This document shows, one piece after another, positions 43,694 to 51,586 of a DNA stretch of 64,000 nt. The stretch is taken from the NCBI RefSeq assembly GCF_014204415.1, contig NZ_JACHLE010000002.1:372001-436000 (forward strand), read 5' to 3'. Under the pieces are notes generated by a model that searched no databases, was not told the DNA's origin, and worked only from the letters and a program-made list of their open reading frames with translations. A program made the translations under genes and the position numbers. The stretch comes from Chryseobacterium defluvii (GTDB taxonomy: Bacteria; Bacteroidota; Bacteroidia; Flavobacteriales; Weeksellaceae). Within the stretch, counting starts at the first letter, position 1; the number at the start of each line of letters is the position of its first letter.

Positions 43694-43835
43694 AAAGCAT
43701 TGAAAAATTTCAATGCTTTTTTTATTTTTATAGAGTTATAATTTTAAACGCAAAGTTCGCTAAGATTTTTTTAAGAACTTTTTGTTTTTTAAGATCACAA
43801 AAGTGTTTGACTTTGTCAAATCTATGATAGAATTT
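43694..43835. repeat. Non-coding stretch with hairpins and a repeat-like motif
   Basis: Beyond the gdhA terminator lies a second terminator-like stem, AAAGCATTGAAA/TTTCAATGCTTT (43694-43705/43708-43719), with a T run. It is followed by AAACGCAAAGTTCGCTAAGA (43746-43765) and a perfect hairpin TTTGAC-TTT-GTCAAA (43806-43820). I recall GCAAAGTTCGC-type sequences recurring between genes of flavobacteria, so this may be a dispersed repeat. There is no open frame. Confidence 0.4.
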
Positions 43836-43867
43836 GAAAAACTTTTTGAACGAAAATTAATGTAATC

Positions 43868-44245
43868 ATGATGAAAAATACTTTCAAAAATATTGATGAA
43901 TATATAATGCTTTTTCTTGAAGAAGTACAGGAGAAATTGCTACAGCTCAGACAGACCATTCATTCCCAGCATCCGGATATTGAAGAATACATCGGCTACC
44001 AGATGCCTGCTTTCCGGTATAAAGGGAAACCTTTGGTTTATTTTGCCGGCTATAAAAAGCATATTGGCTTCTACCCTGCCTCGGATGGAATTAAAAACTT
44101 TGAAAAGGATTTCATTGAAAGAAATTATAAGTTCTCGAAAGGAGCCGTACAGCTTCCTTTGGATGAGGAGCTTCCGGTAGAGTTAATCAATACCATTATC
44201 AGATTTAAAATTAGTGAGATTGATCAAAAAAATCCTGAAATATAA
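43868..44245 (+). CDS. DUF1801 (YdhG-like) small protein
   Basis: This protein is 125 aa, or 124 from the second Met. It has the family pattern NIDEYIMLFLEEVQEKLLQLRQTI, IGYQMPAFRYKGKPLVYFAGYKKHIGFYP and FSKGAVQLPLDEELP. It is a cytosolic alpha/beta fold sometimes annotated as an iron-chaperone-like (frataxin-like) protein. The function is not proven. It is convergent with a low-complexity exported protein. Confidence 0.85.
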   Translation: MMKNTFKNIDEYIMLFLEEVQEKLLQLRQTIHSQHPDIEEYIGYQMPAFRYKGKPLVYFAGYKKHIGFYPASDGIKNFEKDFIERNYKFSKGAVQLPLDEELPVELINTIIRFKISEIDQKNPEI

Positions 44246-44283
44246 CTATTTCAGGATTCCGCATTTCTACTTTCTACTTTTCA

Positions 44284-44625
44284 CTACTTCGCCTTTTTCT
44301 TTTTAGCTTTCTTTTCTTCTTTTGTTGCCTCTGCAGGTTTAGCTGCTTCCAGGCTGGCATCTGTGTCAGTACTTACTGAAGTATCTGTTGCAGTTGTTGA
44401 AGTGGCAGCATCTACAGTAGCTGCAGCAGCCGTATTTTGATTCTGAGCAGCAGCATTGGGACTGGCGTTGTTCCAGTCTGTTGTTGCCTGTGTGCTCTGT
44501 TGTTGGGTTTGAGTTTTAGTTTGGTTATCAGTCGTAGTTTCAACCGGTTTTTGAGTTTCCGTTTGAGCCGATACAGCGATTACTCCGACAAATGTAAACG
44601 CAGCTGTTAAAATTAACTTTTTCAT
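44284..44625 (-). CDS. Exported low-complexity Thr/Gln/Ala-rich protein with Lys-rich end
   Basis: This 113-aa protein has a Sec signal (MKKLILTAAFTFVGVIAVSAQ). Its mature part is almost entirely Thr, Gln, Ala, Asn and Ser, with a final block EEKKAKKKKAK. It has no fold-like pattern and is probably disordered in the periplasm or envelope. The signal peptide, codon phase and start context support it as a real gene. No function is assigned. Confidence 0.6.
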   Translation of the reverse strand: MKKLILTAAFTFVGVIAVSAQTETQKPVETTTDNQTKTQTQQQSTQATTDWNNASPNAAAQNQNTAAAATVDAATSTTATDTSVSTDTDASLEAAKPAEATKEEKKAKKKKAK

Positions 44626-44746
44626 AATGTAATATTTATTAAATGGTTGTTTAATATTTCTTAAACGACTACTTTTTTATTAAATTATGTGTAAAGTGTT
44701 TATTTAACGTACTTTATAATTCTTTAAGACGATTTGGGATTATCCC

Positions 44747-45235
44747 TTATTTTCCTAAATTTTTCATAATTCTCTCCACAAACTCGAATGCAGCGGGGCA
44801 GATCAGTGTATTTTTCATCATCAGATGATTGATCTGGTAAATCTTCTTACGGTCTGTATGGGGATATTCTCTGCAGGCTTTTGGCCTTACTTCGTATATT
44901 GAACAGGTATTGTCATTGCTGAGGAAAAAGCAGGGAAGGTTTTGCAGTACTTTATCATTATCCTCGTCTATTCTTAAAAATTTCGTTTCAAAATCCGCAG
45001 GCTTCATGCGGAGATGTTTTGCTATACGTTCAATATCTTTTTCAGTATATAACGGGCCGGTTGTTTTACAACAATTGGCGCATTGGAGGCAGTCTATTTC
45101 TTCAAAAACTTCTTCATGGGTTTCCTGTACCACATAATCCAGGTTTTTGGGCGGCTTTTTCTTCAACCCGTCCAGAAATTTTTTATGCTCTTTCTGCTTT
45201 TGGAAAGCTTTTCTTTTGTAATCTTCCAGATCCAT
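44747..45235 (-). CDS. YkgJ-family cysteine-cluster protein
   Basis: This 162-aa cytosolic protein carries the family's metal-cluster cysteines: CLQCANCC followed by KTTGPLYTEKDIERIAKHL, then FFLSNDNTCSIYEVRPKACREYPH. These proteins are thought to bind a Zn or Fe-S centre; their function is unknown. Its ATG overlaps the stop of the upstream Kir channel by one base (TAATG), so translation may be coupled. Confidence 0.88.
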   Translation of the reverse strand: MDLEDYKRKAFQKQKEHKKFLDGLKKKPPKNLDYVVQETHEEVFEEIDCLQCANCCKTTGPLYTEKDIERIAKHLRMKPADFETKFLRIDEDNDKVLQNLPCFFLSNDNTCSIYEVRPKACREYPHTDRKKIYQINHLMMKNTLICPAAFEFVERIMKNLGK

Positions 45236-46209
45236 TATGATTGTATCTCCGTTAAAACCGGGATGTCAGCTTTTTGATATTCATTGATCTTGTCCAGATT
45301 CAAAACTGTAGTAAGATTATCCCTGCTCGGATAATACATCGGGGTAAATTTAGCTCCGTAAATGATCTCATTGGAACGGTAAGAGGTCCTTTGAACCACC
45401 GTATTGGAAAAAACCTCATCAAATGCACGGATCTGAACAATGATCTCAATATTCGTATTTTTAAAATCCTCTTCAGAAAAACTATAAAACGGAGAGCTCT
45501 CATTGATCAGATGAACTACAGTCCAGTTTAGTGCCAGAGTGTTGATCTTACTTAATTGTGTATCCAGTCGGTAAAAATTGTTTTTGGAAACCCCGTTTTC
45601 AATAACTTCAATAGCCGTTGAAACGATAACATCCGCGTCTGTTAATGCATTGTTCTTATAAGGAGCCAGCCGGAACATTAACGCAGCAGTGCCCTGAAAG
45701 GGAGCAATAACAGAAATATCCGAAAATCTTAAATATGCCCTCGGCCTGGAAAACCTTCCATAAAAAAGCCCTGTGGCAATCGCAAAGGTAAGCAGGCCCA
45801 GAAAGGCTTCAAAAGTAGCAACTAAACTGGCTGTAAACCCCACAGGTGCAATTCTTCCATAACCTACTGTGGTGAAGGTCTGGGAGCTGAAAAAAAATAC
45901 ATCCACAAACTCATTTAACGGATCACTTTTGTCAATCCCGGTAAGATGTTCCACCCCGATCAGGTAATAGATGAACGCAAATCCAAGGTTGATCAGTATA
46001 TAGGCTGCCACCAGGTACGAAATAAAACGGAATGACGACAGGTTCAGCATGGTATGATACCAACTAAGCCTGTTGAATACATTCACACCACGCCTTTGAA
46101 CATTAGGAAGGCCGTCCTTGTTGATGAATCTCCCTGAAGAATTGTTTCCAAAACCACTGTTTTCAGTATTTTTCTGCCTGATCTTTTGCCTGAATCCTTT
46201 TCCCATCAT
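45235..46209 (-). CDS. Inward-rectifier (KirBac-type) potassium channel
   Basis: This protein is 324 aa, or 323 from the second Met. It starts with the KirBac-like slide region NSSGRFINKDGLPNVQRRG, then M1 (about 60-85), the pore helix with selectivity filter TVGYG, and M2 (about 125-147). A C-terminal immunoglobulin-like Kir domain includes LMFRLAPYKNNALTDADV. It conducts K+ in the inner membrane. It is the first gene of a pair with the YkgJ-like gene. Confidence 0.93.
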   Translation of the reverse strand: MMGKGFRQKIRQKNTENSGFGNNSSGRFINKDGLPNVQRRGVNVFNRLSWYHTMLNLSSFRFISYLVAAYILINLGFAFIYYLIGVEHLTGIDKSDPLNEFVDVFFFSSQTFTTVGYGRIAPVGFTASLVATFEAFLGLLTFAIATGLFYGRFSRPRAYLRFSDISVIAPFQGTAALMFRLAPYKNNALTDADVIVSTAIEVIENGVSKNNFYRLDTQLSKINTLALNWTVVHLINESSPFYSFSEEDFKNTNIEIIVQIRAFDEVFSNTVVQRTSYRSNEIIYGAKFTPMYYPSRDNLTTVLNLDKINEYQKADIPVLTEIQS

Positions 46210-46360
46210 TTTTAATCAAATAATTTTTATTCCTGTTTTTCAAATGCTTCGTACTCTTTAACACTACTAAAAGCATCATAATGAATGGATAGGCTTGTTT
46301 TGTATTAAAAGAACATGCAAAGATAAAATATTGTTTTCATGAAATTTATCAACTTTATGA

Positions 46361-46393
46361 TTGAATTTTTAAATTCATTTTGAATTAACTTTG
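46361..46393 (+). promoter_or_regulatory. Truncated-globin promoter with embedded palindrome
   Basis: TTG (46361-46363), a 22-nt spacer and TAACTTTG (46386-46393) end 4 nt before the ATG at 46398. The spacer holds a perfect inverted repeat, TGAATTT-TT-AAATTCA (46362-46377), placed as an operator would be. Confidence 0.5.
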
Positions 46394-46397
46394 AAGT

Positions 46398-46781
46398 ATG
46401 AAAAAACTGGAATCAAGAGAAGATATTGAGCATCTTGTGAATTCATTTTATGCCAAAGTGATTAAAGATGAGACTATTGGGTTTTTCTTTAATGATATTG
46501 CCAAAGTGGACTGGGACAAGCACCTTCCGAAGATGTATTCGTTTTGGGAAACTATCCTTTTTGGGCAGATGAACTACAAAGGCAATCCAATGGCCGTCCA
46601 TTTCCCTATCAATGAAATTCAGGCAATGGAAAAAGAACATTTCGACAGATGGCTTGCACTCTGGAGAAATACAATTGAAGAAAATTTCGCCGGGGAAAAT
46701 GCTGATATGGCGATCTATAAGTCTGAAAATATTGCCAAATTAATGGCTTATAAAATGGAAATGGCCAGAAGGCTGGATTAA
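46398..46781 (+). CDS. Group III truncated haemoglobin
   Basis: This 127-aa haem protein has the truncated 2-on-2 globin pattern: HLVNSFYAKVIKDETIGFFFND, a distal segment HLPKMYSFWETILFG, and the proximal His in MEKEHFDRWLALW. Group III globins may handle O2, NO or peroxides; the role is not known. It overlaps the convergent Ca2+/H+ antiporter by 4 bases (TTAA). Confidence 0.9.
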   Translation: MKKLESREDIEHLVNSFYAKVIKDETIGFFFNDIAKVDWDKHLPKMYSFWETILFGQMNYKGNPMAVHFPINEIQAMEKEHFDRWLALWRNTIEENFAGENADMAIYKSENIAKLMAYKMEMARRLD

Positions 46782-47848
46782 GGAACGATTACGGTAAAAA
46801 TATAGGCCGCAAGATTGACCAGAAGGACAGTTCCGTAAAGAATATTTGTTTTTCCGCGGCTTAAGGAAAGCATTACGATAAATACGGATAAGGAAAGCAG
46901 GATAATGTCTTTCTTGTCAAGCCCCAAGACCAAAGGAATATCATACATTATACAAACCATGGCCACCGCAGGGATCGTAAGTCCGATACTTGCCAATGCA
47001 GAGCCTAAGGCTAAATTCAAACTTGACTGGATCTGGTTACTCCTTGCCGCTCTGATAGCTGCAACCCCTTCAGGAAGTAAGACAACCGCTGCTATAATTA
47101 CTCCCACCAATGATTTTGGCGCTCCCAGACTCTGTACCATATCTTCAATGGTTGTAGAAAGCCCTTTTGCCATCAAGACCACAATTCCCAGGCAGACCAC
47201 AAGAAAAATGAAACTTACCGTTGTTTTGACACGAGAAGGAACATAATGTTCATCCGGATGCTCTTCGGGGATCGTAAAATAATTTCTATGTCTTACGGTC
47301 TGCACCATCAAAAATACTCCGTAGATGACCAGGCAGGCGATCGAAACAAAGGTGAGCTGCGCTTCATTGTAAAAGGGCCCGTTTACACTGGAGGTAAAAT
47401 TAGGGAGTACCAACGTAAGCACCAGTATGGATACAATACTCACCAGATAGGTAGTGGCTGAAGTCCTTGCAAAAAACTGTTCATAGTACTTTACACCCCC
47501 CACCAGGATACAAATTCCTAAAATTCCGTTCAGAATAAGCATTACAGCCGCAAAAACGGTATCTCTTGCCAATGTGATCGCCTGATCGCCACCGGCAACC
47601 ATGAGCGAAATAATTAAAGCGACTTCAATAATAGTGATACAAAGCGCCAGAATAATGGTTCCGAAAGGTTCTCCCACTTTATGAGCCACTACTTCCGCAT
47701 GATGAACTGCCGAAAGGACACTTCCTGCAAGCAAAAGACCCGCAATGATATCATAGGCAACACCCTTCCCCATCAATCCGGAAAAATAATAAAGTACGGC
47801 CAGGACAGGGATGATACAGGTATAGTGTAAAAGTTCTTTTACTTTCAT
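46778..47848 (-). CDS. chaA: Ca2+/H+ antiporter, ChaA-like
   Basis: This 356-aa CaCA-family transporter has about eleven TM helices. Its two alpha-repeats include HHAEVVAHKVGEPFGTIILALCITIIEVALI in the first half and LLPEGVAAIRAARSNQIQSSLNLALGSALASIGLTIPAV in the second, with the conserved acidic Glu residues. ChaA exports Ca2+ (and in E. coli K+/Na+) against protons. It is single-gene. The DUF6122-like gene upstream is 66 bp away. Confidence 0.88.
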   Translation of the reverse strand: MKVKELLHYTCIIPVLAVLYYFSGLMGKGVAYDIIAGLLLAGSVLSAVHHAEVVAHKVGEPFGTIILALCITIIEVALIISLMVAGGDQAITLARDTVFAAVMLILNGILGICILVGGVKYYEQFFARTSATTYLVSIVSILVLTLVLPNFTSSVNGPFYNEAQLTFVSIACLVIYGVFLMVQTVRHRNYFTIPEEHPDEHYVPSRVKTTVSFIFLVVCLGIVVLMAKGLSTTIEDMVQSLGAPKSLVGVIIAAVVLLPEGVAAIRAARSNQIQSSLNLALGSALASIGLTIPAVAMVCIMYDIPLVLGLDKKDIILLSLSVFIVMLSLSRGKTNILYGTVLLVNLAAYIFTVIVP

Positions 47849-47914
47849 AAATCACTTACAAAATACAAAAAATCTATGAAATTTTCAATACTAAAAGACA
47901 ATATTAATGATATT

Positions 47915-48247
47915 TTAATGACACCAGAGGTGAAAATCCTGAAAATCGGTCAGCATATGAAGCAGCAGTCCGATAGCAATGATCCTGATATTTCCTTTGA
48001 AAAAGAGCATCAGAAAATACACTACAATGGCATACCAGGAATGCAGAATATGAAACCCTATACTGTTCCTTGACGGATCGAAAACAGGATCAGCCAATAC
48101 ATGGTCCAGATCAACCAGCATGGTCGCCAGGAAAATAAAACAGGCTTTTTTCCAGTTTTCACGATAAAAAATAAGGGCTATAAAAACAGGAAATACCAGA
48201 TGTAAAAAATAATGGGTACATGTTTTCCAAAAGTAGCAGTCCGTCAT
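47915..48247 (-). CDS. Small membrane protein (DUF6122-like)
   Basis: This 110-aa protein has three to four TM segments and conserved-looking polar residues inside them: HYFLHLVFP, LATMLVDLDHVLADPVFDPSRNSIGFHILHS, and LLLHMLTDFQDF. The VDLDH and LTD motifs are like YdjM-type membrane hydrolases. I remember it as DUF6122. It begins directly next to the alkylation-repair gene (no gap). No function is assigned. Confidence 0.65.
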   Translation of the reverse strand: MTDCYFWKTCTHYFLHLVFPVFIALIFYRENWKKACFIFLATMLVDLDHVLADPVFDPSRNSIGFHILHSWYAIVVYFLMLFFKGNIRIIAIGLLLHMLTDFQDFHLWCH

Positions 48248-48967
48248 TTATATCCTGCCTTTTAAATAATCCTTCCTCAAATCCTCATCCAGCTTTTCAA
48301 TTGCGTACCGCAGACATGTTCTGGGCATTTCTTTATAATGGGCATTAAGGTAACTAATCAGTTCCTGTTCATTCTTATTCCCCATTTCCCTTAGCAGCCA
48401 GCCGTTTGCTTTGTGCATAAGATCATGCGGGTGTTTCAGGTTAATGGTTACAAATTCTTTTGTGAGCTCAAAAGATCCTTTTCTTATATAGTGCATAGTT
48501 CCTACAACAGCAATTCTTTTATGCCACATTTTCTCAGAGACCGAAAGGTTCCGCAACAGGTTTTCTTTCTGATTTTCAAAGGCATATCTCCCTAAAATTT
48601 TATAGCAGCTTGAGTCTACAAGATCCCAGTTATTGACATATTTCAGGTGTTTGAAATAGAAGTCAATGATTTCATCTTTTAGTTTTGGATCCCTGGTTTT
48701 TTCAAATTTGGAAATCAACATGAATAAAGCCGTCAGCCTGTGCTCATGATATGCTGAAGAAAGTAGTTCACTAAGCTCTTCCAGGGAAATTTTTGAATAA
48801 TATTCCTTAGATACTGATCTCTGGTCGGGAACTGTTACCCCAATAAAAAGGTCTCCTTCACCATATTCCCCTTTTCCCGTTTTGAAGAATTTTGGAAAAA
48901 AAGCAGCTTTCTCCGGGATAGATAAAATAGCCAGTGCTTCCTTTATTTCTTTAACTGTAGCGTACAT
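48248..48967 (-). CDS. DNA alkylation repair protein, AlkD-like
   Basis: This 239-aa all-helical HEAT-repeat protein shows the AlkD signatures LISKFEK, KYVNNWDLVDSSCYKILG and HPHDLMHKANGWLLREMG. AlkD glycosylases excise positively charged alkylated bases such as 3-methyladenine and 7-methylguanine without base flipping. The conserved Trp/Asp of the NWDLVD helix are present. It lies between a DUF4919 gene (4 bp away) and the DUF6122-like gene. Confidence 0.9.
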   Translation of the reverse strand: MYATVKEIKEALAILSIPEKAAFFPKFFKTGKGEYGEGDLFIGVTVPDQRSVSKEYYSKISLEELSELLSSAYHEHRLTALFMLISKFEKTRDPKLKDEIIDFYFKHLKYVNNWDLVDSSCYKILGRYAFENQKENLLRNLSVSEKMWHKRIAVVGTMHYIRKGSFELTKEFVTINLKHPHDLMHKANGWLLREMGNKNEQELISYLNAHYKEMPRTCLRYAIEKLDEDLRKDYLKGRI

Positions 48968-48971
48968 ATTT

Positions 48972-49619
48972 TTATTCTAATCCTCCCACCAGTTTCACAA
49001 TAATTTTTTTATTTCCTACCGAATAAGTGGTAAGCATACTTCCATCCGGTAAAGTTTTCATCTTCTGATCGAAATTCCCCATCAGACTGTATGCCATCAA
49101 ACCTTTAATTCTGTTTATCATATCTCCCGCATGGATCACGCATATGGGAGAATCTTCCGATTCCCCTGTACCACTTTTTTCTATAGTTTCTACAATAGCC
49201 TGATACTGAGATATGCATAAATCTCTTTTAGCCGTATCATTCAGAGCACCGTAGATATAAGACATATGGTGTAGCACTTCTTTATCCAGAGGATTTTTTG
49301 CATATCTTTCTTCTGCCTTGGTTATAATTTTCTGGGCCTTGTGTTTTGACATTCTATTCTTTGCATATTTCCAGACCGTTTCATAGTCTTTATTATAACC
49401 GAATCTCCCATAGCCGGATTTCACAAAACAACTTCCATAATACAATTGGTTCATTTGCTCCCGAGTAAGACTTGCCGGATCTTTCCTGAAAATCTCCAGA
49501 TAATTATAAAAATAAGTTTGGGGCTCTTCTGTTACCTTCTTTTTGATTTCATCCACATTGATCTGAGAAAAATAAAGGCCGAAGCTTAATAAAAATATTA
49601 TATGAAAAATCTTGTTCAT
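48972..49619 (-). CDS. Exported DUF4919 protein (paralogue 1)
   Basis: The likely start is Met at 49619, giving 215 aa and a clean Sec signal (MNKIFHIIFLLSFGLYFS); the frame is open back to 49643. The mature part is helical with a TPR-like feel: REQMNQLYYGSCFVKSGYGRF, HHMSYIYGALND and ETIEKSGTGESEDSPICVIHAGDMINRI. It shares the LYYG and SG-GES-ICVIHAGDE features with the protein at 50957-51586. Function unknown. Confidence 0.8.
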   Translation of the reverse strand: MNKIFHIIFLLSFGLYFSQINVDEIKKKVTEEPQTYFYNYLEIFRKDPASLTREQMNQLYYGSCFVKSGYGRFGYNKDYETVWKYAKNRMSKHKAQKIITKAEERYAKNPLDKEVLHHMSYIYGALNDTAKRDLCISQYQAIVETIEKSGTGESEDSPICVIHAGDMINRIKGLMAYSLMGNFDQKMKTLPDGSMLTTYSVGNKKIIVKLVGGLE

Positions 49620-49647
49620 TTCTAATGTATATATGATTTTCAATTAA

Positions 49648-50934
49648 TTAATCAACACTATCTAAAGCAATATCTTCCTGTTCCTGCTCTTCTCTGGCAA
49701 TTTTATTAGGATTAGCTACTTTTGCAATGGTAAGCCCCTGAACTACAATAGAAAATACAACCACACAATAAGTAATACTTAAAATAATATTACTGTATTC
49801 ACTTTTAGGAATAGACATCGCCAATGCAATGGAAACCCCGCCGCGGATCCCTCCCCAAACCAGAATTTTCACGGTCTGCGGGCTGAATCGTGTTCTGAAA
49901 GACATAAACTTTGTAGGTACCCAGATGGAAATAATCCTTGCCAGCAGAACGACCACAATGGCAATAAGCCCGGGAACCATGAAATGTTTTAAATCTTTGA
50001 TCATTAAAAGTTCAAAACCAATGAACAGGAATAACACCGCATTCAGGATTTCATCGATCAGTTCCCAGAATTTGATGAGGTAGTCCTGGGTAATAGATTT
50101 CATTTTAAATTTCACATTGAAATTGCCCATGAACAATCCTGCAGCAACCATTGTTAAAGGCCCTGAAATATGCATTTGTCTTGCAATAAGATAGCCTCCC
50201 ATAACAACGGATAAGGTAACCAGGACGGAAATAATATAATCATCCACCTCACGCATAAGCCGGGAAGTCACCCAGCCCAGAATAACCCCAAGCAGCAATC
50301 CTCCGCCCGCTTCTTTCATCAGCATTAAAATAATACTTTCAACGCCCAGATCCACTTCTTTCCCAACGGCCAGCTGCAATACAACCGTAAATACCACTAC
50401 CGCCATACCGTCATTGAACAGGGATTCTCCTGCAACTTTTGTTTCCAGCGCTTTGGAGACATTAGCCTGTTTCAGGACACTTAAAACCGCTACAGGATCC
50501 GTAGGGGAAATTAAAGCTCCAAAAACCAGGCAATAGATGAAAGGAAGCTGAATCCCCACCAACGGAAGCAGATAATAAACCCCGAAACCCACCACAAAGG
50601 TAGAAATCACAACCCCGGCTGTGGAAAATATAACAACGGGACGGAACTGCTCTTTAAGATCATTAATATTAATATGGATTCCTCCCGCAAACAAAAGGAA
50701 ATTAAGCATTGCACCCATGAGAACTTCCGTAAAATCTATACTGCTCATCAGATTATGAAGATGACCAAAAGTCCTTGGTAAAACGGTTTCACCAAATGAA
50801 ACCAGAAAAATGGAAACCACAATTGCTATCACCATGATCCCGATGGTACTCGGAAGTTTAAGAAATCTGTAATTAAGGTATGCAAATATTGATGCTAAAA
50901 CTATTAAAGCTGAAAATGAATAATATAACTCCAC
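49648..50934 (-). CDS. CPA1-type Na+(K+)/H+ antiporter
   Basis: This 428-aa transporter has about twelve TM helices and the CPA1 core motifs FGALISPTDPVAVLSVLK, AGESLFNDGMAVVVFTVVLQ (Asn-Asp ion site) and GGIRGGVSIALAMS. It exchanges protons for Na+ or K+ in the inner membrane. A short acidic cytosolic tail (REEQEQEDIALDSVD) ends it. It is flanked on both sides by DUF4919 paralogues on the same strand, probably in one unit. Confidence 0.92.
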   Translation of the reverse strand: MELYYSFSALIVLASIFAYLNYRFLKLPSTIGIMVIAIVVSIFLVSFGETVLPRTFGHLHNLMSSIDFTEVLMGAMLNFLLFAGGIHININDLKEQFRPVVIFSTAGVVISTFVVGFGVYYLLPLVGIQLPFIYCLVFGALISPTDPVAVLSVLKQANVSKALETKVAGESLFNDGMAVVVFTVVLQLAVGKEVDLGVESIILMLMKEAGGGLLLGVILGWVTSRLMREVDDYIISVLVTLSVVMGGYLIARQMHISGPLTMVAAGLFMGNFNVKFKMKSITQDYLIKFWELIDEILNAVLFLFIGFELLMIKDLKHFMVPGLIAIVVVLLARIISIWVPTKFMSFRTRFSPQTVKILVWGGIRGGVSIALAMSIPKSEYSNIILSITYCVVVFSIVVQGLTIAKVANPNKIAREEQEQEDIALDSVD

Positions 50935-50956
50935 TAAGCTGTTTTTTTAATTAAAA

Positions 50957-51586
50957 TTAGAGTTCCAGATAAAGTACTTTGATATATATTTTGATGTCAT
51001 CTTTTTCCCAGGTATCTAACATCCCGTCTTTTTCAGGACTCGAGCCCCGTTCATATTCCTGGCCTATGTTCAGCATATTCAGCAGGATATACTCGTCACC
51101 TATTGAATTGACTTTATATGCTGTTTTTTCAGATTTTCCGTCTCCGGAGCTTTTCACGGCATCCGTCAACAGCCGGAACTGATTCAGGTGATGAGTGAAA
51201 TTGCCTGCATCTTTTTGATAATCATAAGCTCTCAGCAAAATCAGGAGAATATCAAGATTAGTAGGGTCTTTGCCATATAAAGCCCTTCCTAATCTTATAC
51301 AGTCTGCAAAATTCTGTTCTTTATAGGCCTCTGCCAGACTTTTAAAATCTTCATCCGAAGTGGACACCTTATCTTTTTTAAAGTTTCTTCCGTAATAAAG
51401 GTGCTGTGCTTCTATAGTGTCCAAAGCTTTAGGATATCCTTTATACTTGAAGATCAGCCTTTCGTAATGATACGGAGAACCGGAATTTTTCAGATTCTTT
51501 TCTATGGCCTTAAAGTCAGGTTGTGATTTTTGGCTGAATCCAAAAACCGAAAAAAGAAGAAATAAAAGGAAAAAATGAAACTTCAT
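50957..51586 (-). CDS. Exported DUF4919 protein (paralogue 2)
   Basis: This 209-aa protein has a Sec signal (MKFHFFLLFLLFSVFGFSQ) and the same order of motifs as the downstream paralogue: TIEAQHLYYGRNFKKD, LRAYDYQKDAG, then DAVKSSGDGKSEKTAYKVNSIGDEYILL. The ATG touches the hflX stop (one shared base). Function unknown; co-location with the antiporter hints at a link with ion homeostasis or envelope stress. Confidence 0.8.
   Translation of the reverse strand: MKFHFFLLFLLFSVFGFSQKSQPDFKAIEKNLKNSGSPYHYERLIFKYKGYPKALDTIEAQHLYYGRNFKKDKVSTSDEDFKSLAEAYKEQNFADCIRLGRALYGKDPTNLDILLILLRAYDYQKDAGNFTHHLNQFRLLTDAVKSSGDGKSEKTAYKVNSIGDEYILLNMLNIGQEYERGSSPEKDGMLDTWEKDDIKIYIKVLYLEL

Noticed and set aside
44284..44625. 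Toxin, antitoxin or bacteriocin precursor based on the low-complexity exported protein
   Set aside because: There is no leader-peptide motif, no immunity or transporter gene nearby, and the composition fits a disordered envelope protein as well.
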